From: JACCTU01 sp963769665
GTDB taxonomy: Bacteria; Actinomycetota; Thermoleophilia; Gaiellales; Gaiellaceae
Direction: 5' to 3'
DNA length: 64,000 bases
Assembly: GCA_963769665.1 (NCBI GenBank)
Contig: CAVYMQ010000003.1
Location: 1,798,001 to 1,862,000, forward strand
In this document: positions 58,497-64,000 of the stretch, piece by piece
Position numbering within the stretch: the first letter of the stretch is position 1
Layout of the letters: each line of letters begins with the position of its first letter
Notes under the pieces: model-generated
What the model saw: the letters and a program-made list of their open reading frames with translations, nothing else
What the model was told of the DNA's origin: nothing
Databases searched by the model: none
Made by a program: the position numbers and the translations under genes

Positions 58497-58946
58497 ATGC
58501 GCTTTACGCCCACGATCTTGGTCGCCCTCCTGCTCACGGGCTGCGCCGCCAATCCCTTCTCCACCGACCCTGAGGAGCTCCGGGCGGCCGCGCGGTCGCT
58601 CGTTCCTGCAGGCGCACGCGTCGCAGGCAGCGAAGACCACGCGTGTGTCGAACTCCGCTCTTTCCCGTCCTGCGTGTTCATCAGCTTGGAGGTTGTCCCG
58701 GCGTCCTGGCGCGCACGCGAGCGCGCGATCGAGCGAGCCGCGGCGGCGAACGGGTGGCACAGGACGGAGCGTCGCGGCGGCAGAGGCGGCACCCTCCTTG
58801 TCTACGAGCGCGGCGACTTGCGAGCATCTGTGTCCGTCAGCGCGCGAGAGTACTTCTGGCGGCGGCACTGCGAAGGGGGGCGCCCACTCCCCCGCGAGGA
58901 GTTCCTCGAGGACTGCGCCGACTTGATCCGCGTCATCGTGAAGTAG
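58497..58946 (+). CDS. Putative lipoprotein, function unknown
   Basis: This 149-residue protein begins MRFTPTILVALLLTGCAANP, a lipoprotein signal with lipobox LLTGC (Cys at residue 16). The mature part is small and has three further Cys-containing stretches (DHACVEL, FPSCVFI, EDCADL). I chose ATG 58497 because the signal peptide starts there. AAAAAAGGGGG directly precedes it, although closer than usual for a ribosome site. The frame extends upstream to 58389. I do not recognise the family. Confidence 0.65.
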   Translation: MRFTPTILVALLLTGCAANPFSTDPEELRAAARSLVPAGARVAGSEDHACVELRSFPSCVFISLEVVPASWRARERAIERAAAANGWHRTERRGGRGGTLLVYERGDLRASVSVSAREYFWRRHCEGGRPLPREEFLEDCADLIRVIVK

Positions 58947-59154
58947 CGGCCCGTCGCGAGGCCTGCCACTTCCCTAACCAACAGAGCAGCAATTACTGGA
59001 CGATGCAGCTATCGCCCGGTGCGGTTGGTCGGTTGCCTCGATGCCGGCGCGCCGACGACCGGCTGCCGCCGGACGCCGCCGCCGCGCCGGCTCAGGGCCC
59101 GCGAGCCGGTACCGGTTTTGCGAACCAGGTCGTGACGGTCGGCTGACTCGTGCA

Positions 59155-59802
59155 TCAGATGCCCGCGCGGGTGAAGGTCACGTGCGTGACACCGCTGGGC
59201 GAGGAGGTGGCTTCGATCTCGTAGTCCCGCTCGAGGCCTTCTAGGTCTTCCCAGATGTTGACCCCTCGGCCGAGCAGGATCGGGACCACGGCGACGTGCA
59301 TGTGGTCGACGAGGCCGGCGGCAAGGAACTCGCGGATCATCGTGGGACCCCCGCCGAGGCGTACGTCCCGGCCGCCCGCAGCCTCGCGGGCCGTCTCGAG
59401 CGCCTCGGCCGGCGAGGCGTCGAGGAAGTGGAACGTCGTGCCGCCCTCCATCTCGATCGGCGGGCGCACGTGATGCGTGAGCACGAAGACCGGGGTGTGG
59501 AACGGCGGGTTGGGACCCCACCAGCCTCTCCACTCCGGGTCCTCGTGCCATCCGGGCCAGCCGAACTTCCCGGCACCCATGATCTCGGCGCCGATCCCGT
59601 CGGCGAACTGCCGCAGGAGGGCATTGTCAATGCCGCCGGTGCCGCCGGGCTGGCCGACCCGCTCGTTCCACCACCTGGTGCCGAACATCCACTCGTGCAG
59701 CCGCTCGCCGGCGTGGCCGAACGGTTCTTCACGACTCTGGCCTTCGCCGGTCGCGAATCCGTCGAGCGAGATGGAAATCTGCTGGACGCGGGTGAGTGAC
59801 AT
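59155..59802 (-). CDS. Dihydrofolate reductase / RibD C-terminal family protein
   Basis: This 215-residue protein has the RibD C-terminal fold. It starts TRVQQISISLDGFATGEGQS, with EIMGAGKFGWPGW in the middle, RDVRLGGGPTMIREFLAAGL as the NADPH-binding block, and VVPILLGRGVNIWEDLEGL. Members are often annotated as deaminase-reductases, but the reaction here is unknown. The ATG overlaps the SRPBCC gene stop as TGATG. It is the last gene of the ArsR-led operon. GC-rich inverted arms at 59043-59051 and 59083-59091 lie downstream. Confidence 0.87.
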   Translation of the reverse strand: MSLTRVQQISISLDGFATGEGQSREEPFGHAGERLHEWMFGTRWWNERVGQPGGTGGIDNALLRQFADGIGAEIMGAGKFGWPGWHEDPEWRGWWGPNPPFHTPVFVLTHHVRPPIEMEGGTTFHFLDASPAEALETAREAAGGRDVRLGGGPTMIREFLAAGLVDHMHVAVVPILLGRGVNIWEDLEGLERDYEIEATSSPSGVTHVTFTRAGI

Positions 59803-60236
59803 CACGCCTCGAGCACCAGCCGCTGCAGTAGCGCATCCACGCGCGCGAAGCCGCTCCTTGCTCCTGCCTCGACGCCGTACTGCATCGTCGTGTCGCGCTC
59901 CTCGGTCGTGGCGAACTGCATCGTTTGCGTCAGCTTGGTCCGCTCACCCAGATCCTCGAACTCGAGCGTCTGAAGGTGGTTCTGGAACGTCTGCACGAGG
60001 CACTCCGGCGCGTCGACCTCGCGGAACTCGCCCTCGACCACGCCGTAGGCGGTGCGGAAGCGGTACGTGCCGCCGGAGCGAACGTCCATCTCCTCGACGA
60101 CGGTGCCGTCGCCCCACCATTCCGGGATCAGCTTCGGGTCGGTCCAGACGGAGAAGACGTGTGCGCGCGGTGCGTCGAAGATCCGCTCGACGCGGATCTC
60201 GAGCTCGTTCGGGGTGGTGACGGTGGTGTCGTTCAC
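59802..60236 (-). CDS. SRPBCC / AHSA1-domain protein
   Basis: This 144-residue protein is a START-like ligand-binding fold of the AHSA1 type: IRVERIFDAPRAHVFSVWTD, then PEWWGDGTVVEEMDVRSGG, and SGFARVDALLQRLV at the end. Such proteins commonly sit beside ArsR regulators and bind small hydrophobic ligands. The GTG start overlaps the stop of the previous gene as GTGA. A longer frame upstream is overlap. Confidence 0.88.
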   Translation of the reverse strand: MNDTTVTTPNELEIRVERIFDAPRAHVFSVWTDPKLIPEWWGDGTVVEEMDVRSGGTYRFRTAYGVVEGEFREVDAPECLVQTFQNHLQTLEFEDLGERTKLTQTMQFATTEERDTTMQYGVEAGARSGFARVDALLQRLVLEA

Positions 60237-60658
60237 TTCACAGCCTTCTTCACCAGCGTGGCGATCATCTTCTCGTCGGCAGCCGTCAGCTCCGTCAGCG
60301 CGAACGACGTCGGCCACATCGCGCCGGCGTCGATGTTCGCCAGGTCGCTGAAGCCGAACGTCGCGTACCTGGACTTGAACTTCGCCGCGTCCTGGAAGTA
60401 GCAGACGACCTTGCCGTCCTCATTGGCCCATGCCGGCATCCCGTACCAGGTCTTCGGTAGGAGGGACGGCGCGGTGGCCGTGACGATCTCGTGGATCCGC
60501 TTGGCCATCGCGCGGTCCTTCCCCTTGAACTCGGCGATCTTCGCGAGCAGGATCTTCTCTCCGTCCGCCTTGTTCTTCTCCGCTTTCAGCTCGGCGGCGC
60601 GCTCCTTCATCGCCGCCTTCTCCTCGGCGGAGAATCCCGTGGACTTCTTTTCAGCCAT
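60233..60658 (-). CDS. DUF1801-like (YdhG/iron-chaperone fold) protein
   Basis: This 141-residue protein has a Lys/Glu/Ala-rich helical N-terminus (about 45 residues), then the DUF1801 motif region AKRIHEIVTATAPSLLPKTW, YGMPAWANEDGKVVCYFQ and RYATFGFSD. The family shares the frataxin-like YdhG fold, but the function is unclear. GGAGC precedes ATG 60658 (minus). It overlaps the arsR stop by eight bases, so it is co-translated. Confidence 0.82.
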   Translation of the reverse strand: MAEKKSTGFSAEEKAAMKERAAELKAEKNKADGEKILLAKIAEFKGKDRAMAKRIHEIVTATAPSLLPKTWYGMPAWANEDGKVVCYFQDAAKFKSRYATFGFSDLANIDAGAMWPTSFALTELTAADEKMIATLVKKAVK

Positions 60659-60968
60659 ACGGTGCTCCTTTCGTGCGTTCGACGACCTGCGCGAAGCGGT
60701 CGAGCCGCTGCAGCCACGTGCTGATGCCCTCGAAAGCGTAGGGGGCGAGCGTGCATCGGCGCACACGGCCGACCTTCTCCGTCGTGACGAGCTCCGCCTC
60801 CTCGAGCAGCCGGATGTGTTTCTTCATCCCGGTCAGCGACATGCCGAAGGGCTCGGCGAGCTCGCTGATCGTCGCCCTGCCGGAGCCGAGCCGTTCGAGC
60901 ACGGCGCGGCGGGTCGGGTCGGCGAGGGCTGCGAACGCGCGGTCGACGGTCTGAGAATACTGAACCAC
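60651..60968 (-). CDS. ArsR-family transcriptional regulator
   Basis: This 105-residue winged-helix repressor contains DRAFAALADPTRRAVLERLG, the HTH ISELAEPFGMSLTGMKKHIR and the wing LVTTEKVGRVRRC. No metal-binding Cys pair is present, which is usual for ArsR proteins paired with SRPBCC genes. I chose the GTG at 60968 because TATAGT ends seven bases upstream. A GTG three codons earlier would overlap that -10 box. It leads the four-gene operon. Confidence 0.9.
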   Translation of the reverse strand: MVQYSQTVDRAFAALADPTRRAVLERLGSGRATISELAEPFGMSLTGMKKHIRLLEEAELVTTEKVGRVRRCTLAPYAFEGISTWLQRLDRFAQVVERTKGAPYG

Positions 60969-60975
60969 GAGGTTC

Positions 60976-60981
60976 ACTATA
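60976..60981 (-). promoter_or_regulatory. -10 box of the arsR operon, leaderless-type
   Basis: TATAGT (minus) ends seven bases before the GTG at 60968. It is the closest to consensus of the leaderless-type boxes in the window. Confidence 0.55.
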
Positions 60982-61058
60982 CCGAAGTTGGGGACAGCGC
61001 GTCGGCATGATCCGCACGTGCCCGAGCATCGCCTCGAGGTCCGGCATCCAACCTGAGT

Positions 61059-61091
61059 GGTAGAGGGGGAACGCCGCGTTCCCCCTCTACC
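61059..61091 (-). terminator. Perfect 15-bp hairpin terminator
   Basis: GGTAGAGGGGGAACG (61059-61073) and its complement (61077-61091) surround CCG. It begins nine bases after the stop of the minus-strand secreted protein gene. There is no T-run. Confidence 0.75.
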
Positions 61092-61099
61092 GTCGTTCG

Positions 61100-61594
61100 C
61101 TACGCGAGGTACGCGCAGAGCTCCGGGTTGATGTCGAGGTCCCAGTGCGGCGTGGCGAACGGCACCGTCTCGTTGCCCGCCGCGTCGAGCTCGAAGACGA
61201 TCCGGCCGACCTGGCTCGCGACCGGGCCCTGCCCGCGCGCGATGAACAGGCGCTCGCGGCCGGCGACAACCTGCCGAATCGAGCCGTCGGGGAAGTACTC
61301 CGTGAACACTGGGCCGCCGAGCACGGACGAGATCGAGTTTCCGTTCGCGGGGTTCGTCCACGTCACCGTGAACGCGCGCTCGACGTGCCAGCGCTCGCGG
61401 ACGACATTGCCCGCCTCATCGAGGTACTGCCAGGCCGTGAAGATGCCCTCCGAGTGGACCTGGACGGGGAAGCCGCAGACGCCGATCGTGCTCGTGCGGT
61501 TGATCGGCGTGTGCGTCACGACGTCCGGCGGGGCCGCAAGGGCCGCGGGTGCGAGCATGAGCGCTGCCAGGATGGCGGCGACGAGGAGTCGCAA
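61100..61594 (-). CDS. Small secreted protein, function unknown
   Basis: This 164-residue protein has a signal peptide (MRLLVAAILAALMLAPAALA, cleavage after residue 20). The mature domain of about 144 residues has two Cys (GVCGFP, ELCAYLA) and beta-rich stretches such as RAFTVTWTNPANGNSISSVL and GRIVFELDAAGNETVPF. I do not recognise a catalytic motif. The start is TTG at 61594 (minus) after AAGGGAG. It appears monocistronic, with a strong hairpin downstream. Confidence 0.75.
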   Translation of the reverse strand: MRLLVAAILAALMLAPAALAAPPDVVTHTPINRTSTIGVCGFPVQVHSEGIFTAWQYLDEAGNVVRERWHVERAFTVTWTNPANGNSISSVLGGPVFTEYFPDGSIRQVVAGRERLFIARGQGPVASQVGRIVFELDAAGNETVPFATPHWDLDINPELCAYLA

Positions 61595-61659
61595 GTGTGC
61601 TCCCTTCTCGAGGATGTCGTCATACGTTCAACCGCTGTGACGTTATGACGAGACCGAAG

Positions 61660-62214
61660 TTAGCTGCCCGCCCGGCGGGCCCGGAAAGCCTGGTGCGCCG
61701 CCCGGTCGGCGCAGAGCCGGCAGCAGTACCGGCGCACCCCGCTCCGCGTCCGGTCGATGAACACGCACCGGCACGGTTCTGCGTCGCAGCGGCCGAATCG
61801 GTGCCAACGGCCGGCCGCGATCTCCTCGAGGAGGCCCCGTGCGGCGAGAGCGTCGGCGAACGACCGGATCGGCAGACCCGGGCGGTCGTAGCGGAACTCA
61901 GAGCCCCCGTCACGGCGCGCGAGCCACGGCTGCGCGCTGGCTCCGGCGAGGATCGTGTTCAGCTCGGCGACCGCGGTCTCCTCGTTCGCGGCGTCCCAGG
62001 CACGTGAGAGACGCCCTCGGAGGCTGCGGAGCGACTCGATGTCCTCCTCGCCGACGGCGCGCTCGGCGTCCGTGAGGCCATGCCGGGCCATGAAGCGCCG
62101 CACGAAGCCGACGTCGCTCAGGCACTCGGGGTCTGGCTCGAGCTCGTCCCACGTGTTGAGCAGACGGATCGCAAAGGCGGTGCCGTCTCCGGGGTCGAAC
62201 TCGGCGTCTGCCAT
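61660..62214 (-). CDS. CGNR zinc finger family regulator (variant motif)
   Basis: This 184-residue protein has an ABATE-like N-terminal region (FAIRLLNTWDELEPDPECL) and a C-terminal zinc finger: GRCDAEPCRCVFIDRTRSG, then VRRYCCRLCADRAAHQAF. The family usually reads CGNR in the last part; here it is CADR. These proteins are probably stress-related transcriptional regulators. I chose ATG 62214 (minus), six bases after TACACT. A GTG one codon earlier is possible. Confidence 0.8.
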   Translation of the reverse strand: MADAEFDPGDGTAFAIRLLNTWDELEPDPECLSDVGFVRRFMARHGLTDAERAVGEEDIESLRSLRGRLSRAWDAANEETAVAELNTILAGASAQPWLARRDGGSEFRYDRPGLPIRSFADALAARGLLEEIAAGRWHRFGRCDAEPCRCVFIDRTRSGVRRYCCRLCADRAAHQAFRARRAGS

Positions 62215-62220
62215 CACGCC

Positions 62221-62226
62221 AGTGTA
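62221..62226 (-). promoter_or_regulatory. -10 box of the CGNR-type gene, leaderless-type
   Basis: TACACT (minus) ends six bases before the ATG at 62214, with no ribosome site. Confidence 0.45.
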
Positions 62227-62250
62227 GATCCGGTCAGATGCTCGAGGGCG

Positions 62251-63339
62251 CTACGCCGCTGACGTGGGTGGTGGCCCCAACGCCACCCGTGCGGCCTCGA
62301 CCTTTTCGCGGCGCGACTTCGTCAGCTCCTGGACGAAGATCTGGATCGTCGCCGCGAGCGGGACCGCAGTGAGGGCGCCGAGCACGCCGAGCAGCGCTCC
62401 GAACAGCGTGACGGCGACGATGATGAAGAACCCGGACAGGTTGACCGCCTTGCCCTGGATCTTCGGCGTGAGGACGTTGTTCTCGATCTGCTGGTAGACG
62501 AGCAGCACGACGAGCATGATGATCGCCGCGGTCAGCCCCTCCTCGGCCCAGAGCGCCGGGACGAGGATGAAGCCGGAGATCGTCGCGCCGAGGTTGGGGA
62601 TCATGTCGAGCAGCCCGGCGATCACTCCGAGCGCGAGCGCGTAGCTCGAGCCGAGCAGCCAGGCGGTCAGCCCGAGCGTCGTGCCGGCGATCACGGCGAT
62701 CACGACGACGCCGATCGCCCAGCGGGAGACGGCTGTCGTGACGCGTTCCCAGATCTCCAGCCAGCGCTCGTCCTCGCCGGGCATGAGCACGCTTGCCAAC
62801 GACCGTTTCATGTTCGCGATGTCGCTGAGCAGAAAGATGCAGATGAACAGAATCGTGAAGGCCGCGAGGAAGATCGAGAAGAAGCTGCCGGCGATGCCGA
62901 GGACGGCGGAGATCGCCTCCGGCACCGACGCTGCGACCTTCTCGGCGCCGGACTGCACGTTCTCGCCCGCCCCGCCCGAGTCGATTCCCGACAACTCGTC
63001 GGAGCTTCTCAGCTGCTCGACCGTTGCCGGCAGGTCGTGAAGGAAGTCGCGCACGCCTCCCACCATGGGGGCGAGGAAGAGGAGGCCGATGACGAGGATC
63101 GCGACCGCGGCGCCGAGCACCGTGACCGTTGCGGCGAGCCCGCGGGACATTCCCGTCTTCGCCATCACCAGCCGAACCGGGTACTCGAACACGAGCGCCA
63201 GGAAGATGCCGACGAAGATGATCAGGAACGTGGAGCCGATTGCGATGAATGCGGCGATCAGGCCGACGGCCGCAGCAACGATCAGGACGGTCCGGATCGG
63301 CAGCAGCAGCTCGATCCGCCGTGTCTCCCGCGATTCCAT
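62251..63339 (-). CDS. AI-2E family transporter (PerM-like)
   Basis: This 362-residue membrane protein has two N-terminal membrane segments (LIVAAAVGLIAAFIAIGST, LIIFVGIFLALVFEYPV), a third near residue 80, an extracytoplasmic loop, and a C-terminal bundle with the family block AGLLDMIPNLGATISGF and QQIENNVLTPKIQGKAVNL. Members export AI-2 or act as Na+/H+ antiporters or permeases; the substrate here is unknown. ATG 63339 (minus) is six bases after TAGATT. Confidence 0.9.
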   Translation of the reverse strand: MESRETRRIELLLPIRTVLIVAAAVGLIAAFIAIGSTFLIIFVGIFLALVFEYPVRLVMAKTGMSRGLAATVTVLGAAVAILVIGLLFLAPMVGGVRDFLHDLPATVEQLRSSDELSGIDSGGAGENVQSGAEKVAASVPEAISAVLGIAGSFFSIFLAAFTILFICIFLLSDIANMKRSLASVLMPGEDERWLEIWERVTTAVSRWAIGVVVIAVIAGTTLGLTAWLLGSSYALALGVIAGLLDMIPNLGATISGFILVPALWAEEGLTAAIIMLVVLLVYQQIENNVLTPKIQGKAVNLSGFFIIVAVTLFGALLGVLGALTAVPLAATIQIFVQELTKSRREKVEAARVALGPPPTSAA

Positions 63340-63345
63340 CGGACG

Positions 63346-63351
63346 AATCTA
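63346..63351 (-). promoter_or_regulatory. -10 box of the AI-2E-family gene, leaderless-type
   Basis: TAGATT (minus) ends six bases before the ATG at 63339. Confidence 0.45.
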
Positions 63352-63376
63352 CCCCCTCGGGCGGTCGCTGACAGCC

Positions 63377-63943
63377 TCAGGGAGCAACGTGCGCGAGTAC
63401 CAGGTCGAGCGGGCGGGGCACGTGGGCGTCGTCGAGAGCCTCGACGAGGAAACGCGCGTAGCGGATCTTCCGGCGGCCGCCGCTGCCCATGAAGCGCCGG
63501 AGCTGGTCCTCGGTGGTCCGGCCCTGCCACTGAGGTTGCTTCTGCAGGGTGCGGAAGGAGCCGAGGTCTCCGTGCTGCTCGACGACCTGCTCGACCGCGT
63601 CGACACCGAGGGCGCGAATCAGCTCCTCTTCGAGGTCGGCGACGCACACGTAGAAGCCCAGGCGTTCCATGTCGTCGCGCGTGAGGTCGGTGCCGAGCCC
63701 GGCACGCTCGAGACCACGGCGGAAGTCGCCTTCCTCTTTTGCGTCGCAGAGGCCGGCCAGTTTCAGGTCGAGTCCCTGCGGCCCGAATCGCTGCAAAAAC
63801 CTCCCGATCGCCTGTGCCCCTCCGATCGCCACGACGGAGACGCCCTCGGCGTCGAGGTTGCGGCCGCGCCGCTCGGCGAGCGCTTCGACCGCGCTCTGGT
63901 CGCTGACCCCTTCGACCAGCACGACGGCGCGTGGTTGTTGCAC
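63377..63943 (-). CDS. Stand-alone TOPRIM-domain protein (OLD-nuclease-like)
   Basis: This 188-residue protein starts with a TOPRIM domain: catalytic Glu11 in VVLVEGVSDQSAVEAL, VVAIGGAQAIGRFLQRF, and Asp67 in LAGLCDAKEEGDFRRGL. This resembles the C-terminal TOPRIM of OLD-family nucleases, but without the ABC ATPase part. The rest is helical and contains EEELIRALGVDAVEQVV. It may be a nuclease or a nucleic-acid-processing protein. The GTG start is six bases after TACGGT (minus). Confidence 0.8.
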   Translation of the reverse strand: MQQPRAVVLVEGVSDQSAVEALAERRGRNLDAEGVSVVAIGGAQAIGRFLQRFGPQGLDLKLAGLCDAKEEGDFRRGLERAGLGTDLTRDDMERLGFYVCVADLEEELIRALGVDAVEQVVEQHGDLGSFRTLQKQPQWQGRTTEDQLRRFMGSGGRRKIRYARFLVEALDDAHVPRPLDLVLAHVAP

Positions 63944-63949
63944 GGCGAG

Positions 63950-63955
63950 ACCGTA
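63950..63955 (-). promoter_or_regulatory. -10 box of the TOPRIM gene, leaderless-type
   Basis: TACGGT (minus) ends six bases before the GTG at 63943. Confidence 0.4.
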
Positions 63956-63982
63956 CTGTTGACGCTCGCCGACCGGAGGCGA

Positions 63983-63988
63983 GATACT
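63983..63988 (+). promoter_or_regulatory. Possible -10 box of a plus-strand gene at the right edge
   Basis: GATACT ends six bases before a GTG at 63995, the same spacing as other leaderless-type starts here. Only two codons are visible, so a gene starting there cannot be confirmed. Confidence 0.25.
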
Positions 63989-64000
63989 CCGGACGTGCGC

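Noticed and set aside
59043..59091. Strong terminator after the RibD-like gene
   Set aside because: The arms are only nine bases and 31 bases apart, with no T-run. This is too weak to list as a terminator feature.

Overview
The window is about 64 kb of GC-rich bacterial chromosome. Tight gene packing, many GTG and TTG starts, the order comF - hpf - secA - prfB - ftsEX - smpB, and frequent start codons placed only 6-9 nt after a TANNNT -10 box (apparent leaderless mRNAs) all point to an actinobacterium. The giant beta-helix/PxKF-like secreted protein and the cyclase-ATPase-TPR regulator suggest a deep lineage such as Thermoleophilia/Gaiellales. That placement is inference from style; no rRNA gene is present.

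Layout. 1-3149: ATP synthase genes atpF (partial), atpH, atpA, atpG. 3215-8525: a MoxR / DUF58 / VWA operon of Bat type. 8664-14466: a five-gene oligopeptide/dipeptide ABC importer. 14497-14952: an orphan zinc anti-sigma-like protein. 15030-16946: atpD and atpC, so the F1 genes are split by about 12 kb. 17066-20674: metH. 20712-25080: envelope polysaccharide genes (LCP ligase, UDP-sugar dehydrogenase, nucleotidyltransferase, cupin). 25104-26740: a MerR-type regulator and ahcY, which with metH forms the SAM/homocysteine cycle. 26751-27509: a sugar nucleotidyltransferase. 27690-34890: comF-like gene, hpf, an unknown gene, secA, glpD, and prfB with its +1 frameshift site. 34972-36632: ftsE and ftsX. 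36945-40632: an RNase II/R protein, an MhqO/MhqD-like pair, and smpB. 40730-41635: a secreted beta-propeller-like protein.

41671-54250 is the most unusual part. A 1270-residue tandem-cyclase/ATPase/TPR signalling protein (minus) diverges, across 94 bp, from a 2890-residue secreted protein (plus) with two beta-helix regions, IPVGS pentapeptide arrays, a caspase/gingipain-like (C25-like) domain and a PxKF-like C-terminus. Its stop shares a CTAG with the stop of the next, convergent gene, the response regulator of a LiaFSR-like envelope-stress operon (54247-57021, minus).

57158-57520 is tmRNA (ssrA). The next 1.6 kb is sparsely coding, with a start-less ORF remnant, a small membrane protein and a lipoprotein, as might be expected beside a common integration site. 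59155-60968 is an ArsR-led operon (minus). The right end carries a secreted protein, a CGNR-type regulator, an AI-2E-family membrane protein, a TOPRIM protein, and perhaps the first codons of a plus-strand gene at the edge.

Support is strong for the housekeeping genes, moderate for domain calls in the giant proteins, and tentative for promoters and operators, which were read by eye.
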